Shown: positions 58,111 through 64,000 of the stretch, piece by piece
How positions within the stretch are numbered: position 1 is the first letter of the stretch
Layout of the letters: every line of letters starts with the position of its first letter
Assembly (NCBI RefSeq): GCF_027943255.1
Contig: NC_072896.1
Span: 69,706,501 to 69,770,500, forward strand
Direction of reading: 5' to 3'
Length of the DNA: 64,000 bases
DNA from: Anastrepha obliqua
Lineage: Eukaryota; Arthropoda; Insecta; Diptera; Tephritidae
The notes under the pieces: generated by a model
What the model was told of the DNA's origin: nothing
What the model saw: the letters and a program-made list of their open reading frames with translations, nothing else
Databases searched by the model: none
Made by a program: the position numbers and the translations under genes

Positions 58111-58614
58111 TCGATGACACAGTGCTTAATTTTAAGTAAAAACTTCACTTGGCAGCGTGGAATAGTACAGGCTGGTGATAAAAAAGTTTTCACCCTTTAT
58201 CAGAAACTTAGTGGCAGAAAAACGGGAACTAACGAAAACTGAAACGAGATTTAAACAAAATTGAACTTAAAATATTATTAAATTAAAAAAATAAACAGTT
58301 GCACACAGCGATTCAGATATTTTAAAATGATCCATTCAATTGATTTCTATCTGAAAATTGAGATAGCTGATAAAAGCACAGAATAGTTCCTTATAGAAAG
58401 TGCCAACATTTTTCAATATACCAATTCAGCACAACGCTTCTGTTAAAATGGGCTAAAATAAGCCAGCAAAATACGAATATATTTACTGAGCATTTCGGAA
58501 AAACTTTTAGCACAAACTGGGCACTGTTGCACGTTTGCATATGACAGACTAATTTTGATCGAATCTTAATGGCGTATTTAATTAAGTTACTACTAATAGT
58601 TTTCCACGGAAATT
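58111..58614. other. No gene seen
   Basis: AT-rich; 58190-58260 may be the eroded beginning of the next retrotransposon, but no motif is readable. Confidence 0.4.
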
Positions 58615-59153
58615 CCGAAACTTATAGATGACGAGAATTTACAACTCCTAGTAAATCTTTTCAATATTGTACAGAATGGCACCTTTCCAAAAACTCCAAT
58701 GCCAATCACTGCAGTGAATAAAGATTTATAAGTCGAATGAGCCACGCCCTAAAAATAGCAGCAAAAAGCAATGGGATAAACGCAATTTGGTTTCAATGAA
58801 GGAATGAGTACTAGAAAAGCTTTATTCTGAGTCGAGGTACTTGTTGAAAATTGTAGAGACCTACAAAAATATGTATTGTTATGTTTCATAGACTACCAAA
58901 AGCATTTTACACGGTGAAAAATGACAAATTTTTCAATATTGTAAGATCCTTGAATGCCGATGCCAAATAAACCCAAGGAATTCAGAATATGAATTATCAC
59001 CAAACAGAGCATATTATAGTTGATAGTGACAGCACTGAAGACATAGTGATACCAAAAGTTGTGCGATAATGCTACATACTCTCTCCACTGCTCTTTAATA
59101 TATTCGGGAAAATAATATTCCAGGAAGCATTGGAAAGCTTTGAGGATGGTATC
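58615..59153 (+). pseudogene. Non-LTR reverse transcriptase, left of SINE
   Basis: Frames read IDDENLQLLVNLFNIVQNGT and FPKTP (58620-58700), an ATPLKIAAKSN-like segment, then LVENCRDLQKYVYCYVS (58840-58890). KFFNIVRSLNADAK, VDSDSTEDIVIPK and YILSPLLFNIF follow, then EALESFEDGIKV just before the SINE duplication. These are RT fingers-to-palm blocks. Many stops. Looks RTE-like, but the clade is uncertain. Confidence 0.7.
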
Positions 59154-59166
59154 AAAGTACAATATA
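59154..59166. repeat. SINE target duplication, left
   Basis: AAAGTACAATATA, repeated exactly at 59495-59507. Confidence 0.85.
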
Positions 59167-59494
59167 TATATATATATATACATATAATTGGCGCGTACAC
59201 CCTTTTTGGGCATTTGGCCGAGCTCCTCCTCGTATTTGTGGTGTGCGTCTTGATGTTGTTCCACAAATGGAGGGACCTACAGTTTCAAGCCGACTCCGAA
59301 CGGCAGATATTTTTATGAGGAGCTTTTTCAAGACAGAAATACACTCGGAGGTTTGTCATTGCCTGCCGAGGGGCGGCCCCTATTAGAAACATGTTTTTCT
59401 TAATTTTGGTGTTTCACCGAGATTCAAACCTACGTTCTCTCTGTGAATTCTAAATGGTAGTCGCGCACCAACCCATTCGGCTATGGCGGCCGCC
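59165..59494 (-). mobile_element. tRNA-derived SINE, copy D (minus), with target duplication
   Basis: Reverse complement of copy C across its whole length: head GGCGGCCGCCATAGCCGAAT at 59494-59475. The B-box region reads GGTTTGAATCTC, one base different from GGTTCGAATCTC. The body follows and the tail is a TA repeat at 59165-59180 after CCAATTATATG. It is bounded by the 13-bp direct repeat AAAGTACAATATA, proving retroposition into the RT remnant. Because the tail and duplication overlap in TA-rich DNA, the left boundary is uncertain by a few bases. Confidence 0.9.
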
Positions 59495-59507
59495 AAAGTA
59501 CAATATA
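59495..59507. repeat. SINE target duplication, right
   Basis: AAAGTACAATATA, second copy. Confidence 0.85.
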
Positions 59508-60030
59508 CGGCATTATTATAAATAACATCAGTTACGCCGACATTGCAACTTTATTATGTGACAGTACAAAAAGTGGCCGACAATGTGGCAATGCACAGTC
59601 AACTATATGATCTCAAAATCACCATCAGCAAAAAACTAGGTTGTTAGTCGACGAGGTACTACAAAAATACTTATTTAACAATCAACGCTCCTCCAACTGC
59701 AGGTCTGCATCTCTTAAATATGGCAAAGCCATAAAACATTCCGACTCTAATCAGCAAATAAAAATGCGCCTCATGAAATTCTATGTATGATCAGGTCTGT
59801 TATAAAGCATGGAAATATGGACCATAGAACGTAGAAAATCAATGTATGAGAGTCATATTTTACGAAATTTGGAATATGAACTGCTACAACTCGTATTGCA
59901 GGGTAAGATTGAAGGAAGTAGTGGTATCGGTCGGAAGCAGTTTTCTTGGTTGAGGAACATAAAGCTATGGACCCATATACAACGTATATGTCACGTTTTG
60001 GAAGCAAATAGAAACTGCGACTATTTTTAA
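59508..60030 (+). pseudogene. Non-LTR reverse transcriptase, right of SINE
   Basis: Continues the interrupted element: NNISYADIATLL (about 59520-59556), where the second catalytic Asp of YADD has been replaced, then DSTKS. MEIWTIERRKS (59809) and ILRNLEYELLQLVLQGKIEG follow, then GIGRKQFSWLRNIKLWT, the C-terminal tail ending near 60030 in a short conserved block. Confidence 0.7.
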
Positions 60031-61422
60031 ATATAATTAAACAAGTTTTATAACACATTATTTTTAAATTGTTCAATCCTTACATTCAAATACAAATATC
60101 AAATAAAGAAAAATAAGATTTCACATCTTGTTGCGATGTACTCAAAGAGGTCACTACATCGAGGAGGGAATCTTTAAAAAATCTGTGGAACATGGTTTCG
60201 ATTTGAAATGATACATTCATAACTTACTTTATTATTTATATATCTACCTAAAGTAAAAGAACAGGACACGAATATAAATATATTGCAATCATTTTAAAAG
60301 ATCATTATTGAACTCAAGAAACCATTCTTGACTTTTACCATAAAAGCATTGTTAATTCAAAGTACTTTTCAGTATTACATTTTTGATCAAATGAAAATTG
60401 CTCAACGCTGAGCTAATATTTACATTCAGAGATTTTTTGTTGGATGTGTAAATTCACGCCTCAAACACTATGTCAAATTTCTCGTCATTATATTTGATAT
60501 TTTAACAATTGCCAATGTATGTATTGGGTTATAGATACAAATTTATTGAATTCAATAATATTGTTAAGGAGAGTTGCCACTCTATTTTTGAATAACAAAA
60601 TGAAGTAACAAAATTCATGTAGAATTTAAGGTGTGGGATCAAACGAGAGGTATTTAAAACAATTAACATAGATTGAATGTAAATGATATTGCCACTTATT
60701 TTCAAATTCAAAACGTATCGGAATTGGTTTATATATTGTAGTAATTTAAAGAATGCGTAGTAAAAAGAAAAAACCGTAAACTAAAAACCGAAATTGATTG
60801 CTTTGCTCCTACAAAAATTTAATGTTGGTAACTGGGAAAAGCCTTCGAAAGAACTATTGTACAGCAATATTTTGATCAGTTTATAAACTTTTCTTCGTCT
60901 AACGAATACACAATAAAAAAAAAAAATTATTTATTTTTAGGAACTTGAAATTTGCTTTTTGTTATAATATATTAAACATTTCAACTGGAACAATCTACCG
61001 CGTTTATTGCAGTCACTATCAATGAGAAGTACTTTTAACCTAATTTGAGGGCTGTATGAAGTTAAATAAGAGTAACTTAAGAATCATCACTCGAACTGTG
61101 ATTGTAACATTGTAAATTGAGTTATGACCTTACTAATCTGGGAATATTCTTTAGTGGCAATTGCAGGTTCTGGATAGAGGAAGATCAAACCGCCAAACAT
61201 GTGCTGGTATCGCGCCCAGCATTGATACGTAGGCGGCACAAACACCTGGAGGAAATAAGACTTAATAAAATAGGACAAATATATTAGTAAAATTTATTGA
61301 GGAAGTTGGGCTCAGATAAATACTCTGGATTCATGAATATTTCAGATTGCAATGCTACATATTCTCACAAAAATATTTATAATAATAAAAAAACTAAAAT
61401 TTATGAGGCTTATAAACTCCAT
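60031..61422. other. No gene seen
   Basis: Very AT-rich, no coherent frame. An A-run at 60912-60926. Confidence 0.5.
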
Positions 61423-61441
61423 ATATGAAATTTTTCTAAAT
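61423..61441. repeat. Target-site duplication, left
   Basis: 19 bases beginning ATATGAAATTTTTC, repeated exactly at 61938-61956. Confidence 0.85.
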
Positions 61442-61937
61442 CATCATCATCATTAGCATTACAGTCTTGTGCAGACCATTGCTTCCACAACTACGGTTCT
61501 CCACTCCGATCGATTCTCTACTACTCCTTTCCAGTTTGTGATACCCATTTTCTGCAGGTCGGCTGTGACCTCATCTACCCAGCGTTTGTTTGGTCTCCCT
61601 CGACATCTCCGTCCAATTGGTTGTCTATGGAACGCTATATTGGCAGCTCTCCATTTGGGCATTCGGTACATGTGCCCCAGCCATCTGATTCGTTGACTTT
61701 TTATAAAGCGTATTGCGTTTCCATTACGTATCAATGTGTCTAGCTCATGATTGTATCTTATCCGATACGTTCCGTCATCTCGCCGGGAAGGACCATATAT
61801 TGTTCGCAGTATCTTTCTTTCAAACCTTAGTATTGGGTCCATGTCTTTTGTTTTAAGTACCCATACCTCACTGCTGTATGTTAGTATGGGTCTTATAAGC
61901 GCTTTATACATTGCCATCTTTTGATCTCTTGATAGCA
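61442..61937 (-). mobile_element. 5'-truncated non-LTR retrotransposon with 19-bp duplication
   Basis: A 496-bp minus-strand insert. Its 3' end (low coordinates) finishes in an ATG/ATGATGATG tail (seen as CATCATCATCATTAG from 61442). Its 5' end is cut at 61937, where the left duplication repeats. Truncation at the 5' end, simple tail and long duplication are the signature of target-primed reverse transcription. The tail sequence differs from the AAG tail of the RTE at 4.5 kb, so it is a second family. Confidence 0.9.
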
Positions 61938-61938
61938 A
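61459..61938 (-). CDS. C-terminal end of a reverse-transcriptase ORF, uninterrupted
   Basis: 159 open codons from a fortuitous ATG at 61938 to a stop at 61459. They read KMAMYKALIRPILTYSSEVW, then FERKILRTIYGPSRRDDGTY, QRIRWLGHMYRMPKW, RGRPNKRWVDEVTADLQKMG and TNWKGVVENRSEW. This is the post-RT C-terminus of an RTE-like protein, comparable to residues 840-990 of the protein at 4749, but clearly a different family member. Because the insert is truncated, no catalytic residue is present. Absence of stops indicates recent insertion. Only the first codons derive from the flank. Confidence 0.8.
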   Translation of the reverse strand: MLSRDQKMAMYKALIRPILTYSSEVWVLKTKDMDPILRFERKILRTIYGPSRRDDGTYRIRYNHELDTLIRNGNAIRFIKSQRIRWLGHMYRMPKWRAANIAFHRQPIGRRCRGRPNKRWVDEVTADLQKMGITNWKGVVENRSEWRTVVVEAMVCTRL

Positions 61939-61956
61939 TATGAAATTTTTCTAAAT
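61938..61956. repeat. Target-site duplication, right
   Basis: Second copy of the 19-bp repeat. Confidence 0.85.
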
Positions 61957-64000
61957 AATCTGTGTAAAAGTTTGAAATTTTGATGAAAATTTGTTGAATG
62001 CTTTGAAAGTTTTTATAAAGTTTGAACTCTAATTTATTTGATATTTATTGTGGAATCAAATATACATATGCATATATTTTTTAAATTAATGGAAAGTGAC
62101 AAAAAAAAATAGTAAAAAGTAGTCAATAACTTGCAGTAGCATACTTTTTTCGCATACTGTACGCGCATAGATACATAAATTCTCAGCAAATAAATACAAA
62201 TAAAGTAAAAAGCAATTTTCTCAGGCATTGCCTAAAGCAAGTTCGTGTTCTAAGTCTTTCCTTTGCACACTCATGATTGAAGCTAAATACTAAATAACTG
62301 AAGAATGTCATAATTTGTTTACCAACTGGCAGCCTATCGAATGACTGCCACACAAAGCGTATAACTGAATTGCGTTGTGATCTGCGTCGAGGTGTTAAGT
62401 TGTCGTAAAACTTCCCACGCTTAACCAACATACAGCAGCTTCATAACTCCCTAACGGGCAGCATAAGCGAATTCACAGCGTGTTTAGCACGTTCGCACAA
62501 ATGCTTATGGTGACACTGACACTTTGTCTATAATTAAATGAAGTACACTGCATGATTCTCAGGCTGTTGAGCACAGTATGGCACAAAAAAGTTCAAAACA
62601 AGAAAAGAAGAGGGGGAAACAACAAAAAATAGTGTAAACAAAAAATGATGTGTAGTAATTCTTTGGCAACAGCAGCAGCAACTGAGTTGTAGTAGTTCAA
62701 GCGACTAAAAGAGCACAGCTGTGTTGCCGTAAGCCTTAAGTCTCTGAGGAAGGGTAAGCGGGGGAAATTACATACATATGTGCATGCATACATATTAATA
62801 GCGAAAACGAAGACTGCTTGTACAACAACTTCCACAAAGCCATAACAGCAATAATTTTCAGCTATAAACAAAGAACATCTTTCATTACCAAAAGCCAGTC
62901 AGGCAGCAACAGCCAGCCGCAACATTTACGAGTAGTCCCAAATTCGAGTAAACAAAAAAATGCAACCAACAATTGACAGCTTACATACAAACAACAACAG
63001 CTGCTTATGTTATGTTGACAATAACAACAACTACTACAACTGGAAGAGTAGCAGCTTAAGCAAGCACAACAATCTGTTTTGTACTGTAATATGTTAGTCG
63101 CAATAAAAATGGTACAATAGCAACAACAACCAGGGATATGTGTACATACATACTATGCACATATAAGGGTGTGTGTATGTATGCCTTTAAACGTAATAGT
63201 TATTGTTGTTGTAGCAGTTTTTTGCCGATTTTTATCGTATTATTTGCTGCAGTCAGTATTTATTTTGTAAGTTGCCGGCGTCGGTAGTTCTCACCATTTC
63301 TTGGCATTAAAAGTCAAAAGTGCCAAAAGCTACTGAAGTATGAAAACATGAAATAACAACGTAAACTTCAATATGCACATACATGTGTGCATACTTACAT
63401 ACAGGCTTACATGCATATGCACATACTCGTACATGTAGAGGAAGCGTACGAGTACATATGCGCTATATAGCAATCGGGCTGTACAACATTACCAACGACA
63501 ACAACAATAATAATAACAGCAACAACACATTTAACTACAACTACAGCAACAACCAACTACAACCAACACCATCATAATCATTACCAACAACAGCAACAAC
63601 AAAATTAACATCAACTATAATGATGACAACAAAAGACAGCTGTGCTGCCTGTGAACATATAAAGTATTTTTGTTGCATAGCAATTGCCAGAAAAGCCCAA
63701 AACAGACCAGTCTATTAAAAAGCGACTACCCGGCCACTACTACTCAACCAGCCAGCCAAGACAAGCTGTGCTATTTTGCTTGACGCTCTGGCTGGCTTAG
63801 TGACTAAAGCGCTGCCAACTTAGTTGCCTCACTGGCTGTTGCTGCTGAATGCCCAGTCTACTTGCCGCCTGCCTTGCCTTAGCCAAACTTGAGCTTAGCA
63901 GCGTTAGCGAATCGCTGTTGCCGCCGTCGTCGTCGTCGTCATAGCTTGGTAGACTGTGAGGCTCCACAAAATAACAACATTTTCATACTTATACCCATAC
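61957..64000. other. No gene supported; CAA-rich and CATA repeats
   Basis: 62930-63130 and 63490-63610 are rich in CAACAACAG/AATAAC words, and CATA/TATG repeats occupy 63135-63185 and 63370-63435. 63700-63960 is GC-richer (CCAGCCAGCC, GGCTGGC). These textures occur in fly introns and untranslated exons, but no exon could be defined. Confidence 0.5.
63923..63941 (+). repeat. (GTC)n microsatellite
   Basis: GCCGTCGTCGTCGTCGTCA: five GTC units in a GC-richer stretch. Confidence 0.8.

Noticed and set aside
1..64000. CRISPR arrays, operons or prokaryotic defence systems
   Set aside because: No regularly spaced repeats; composition, introns and transposons are those of an animal genome.

Overview
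The window reads as non-coding genomic DNA of a higher fly. It is AT-rich, full of CATA/TATG, CA and CAA microsatellites, and packed with insect-type transposons. Four long copies (two of them internally deleted) and several fragments of a tRNA-headed repeat recall, from memory, dispersed repeats of tephritid fruit flies, so Tephritidae is the best guess; this is inference. I found no convincing host protein-coding exon, tRNA, rRNA or CRISPR array. The largest intact reading frame, 997 codons at 4749-7742, belongs to an RTE-like retrotransposon.

Layout. 0.2-2.0 kb: a possible hAT-type end, a transposase N-terminal remnant, two tRNA-derived SINEs and a minus-strand mariner remnant. 3.7-8.2 kb: a mariner fragment, then an old minus-strand non-LTR element split by the intact RTE element, with a 12-bp target duplication. 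8.7-16.9 kb: decayed non-LTR 3' ends and a 590-bp TIR element. 19.9-21.9 kb: a Helitron remnant, then a truncated RAG1/Transib-like transposase gene with a probable intron. 23.8-24.15 kb: a possible untranslated host exon. 24.5-27.1 kb: reverse-transcriptase and SINE debris. 28.5-36.3 kb: mariners of several subfamilies, including a 1282-bp copy with perfect 28-bp TIRs and two nonsense codons. 36.8 kb: the fullest SINE. 40.5-43.3 kb: a deleted RTE copy, an R1-like RT fragment and a scrambled TIR-element transposase. 50.2-51.9 kb: a long inverted repeat and a 909-bp deletion derivative with perfect 28-bp TIRs. 52.1-52.9 kb: a decayed RTE. 56.3-58.1 kb: a piggyBac-family element at TTAA, interrupting an RT fragment. 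58.6-60.0 kb: an RT remnant interrupted by a SINE with a 13-bp duplication. 61.4-61.9 kb: a 5'-truncated retrotransposon with a 19-bp duplication.

The genes do not act together as a pathway. The interest lies in relative ages read from nesting: the RTE copy at 4.5-7.8 kb, the SINE at 59.2 kb, the retro-insert at 61.4 kb and the mariner at 35.1 kb look young, while most other copies are multiply frameshifted. Possible unnamed items are the SINE family, the RAG1-like transposase, the 308-bp foldback and the 350-bp insert inside a mariner at 32.9 kb. All family calls rest on reading motifs, not on database searches.
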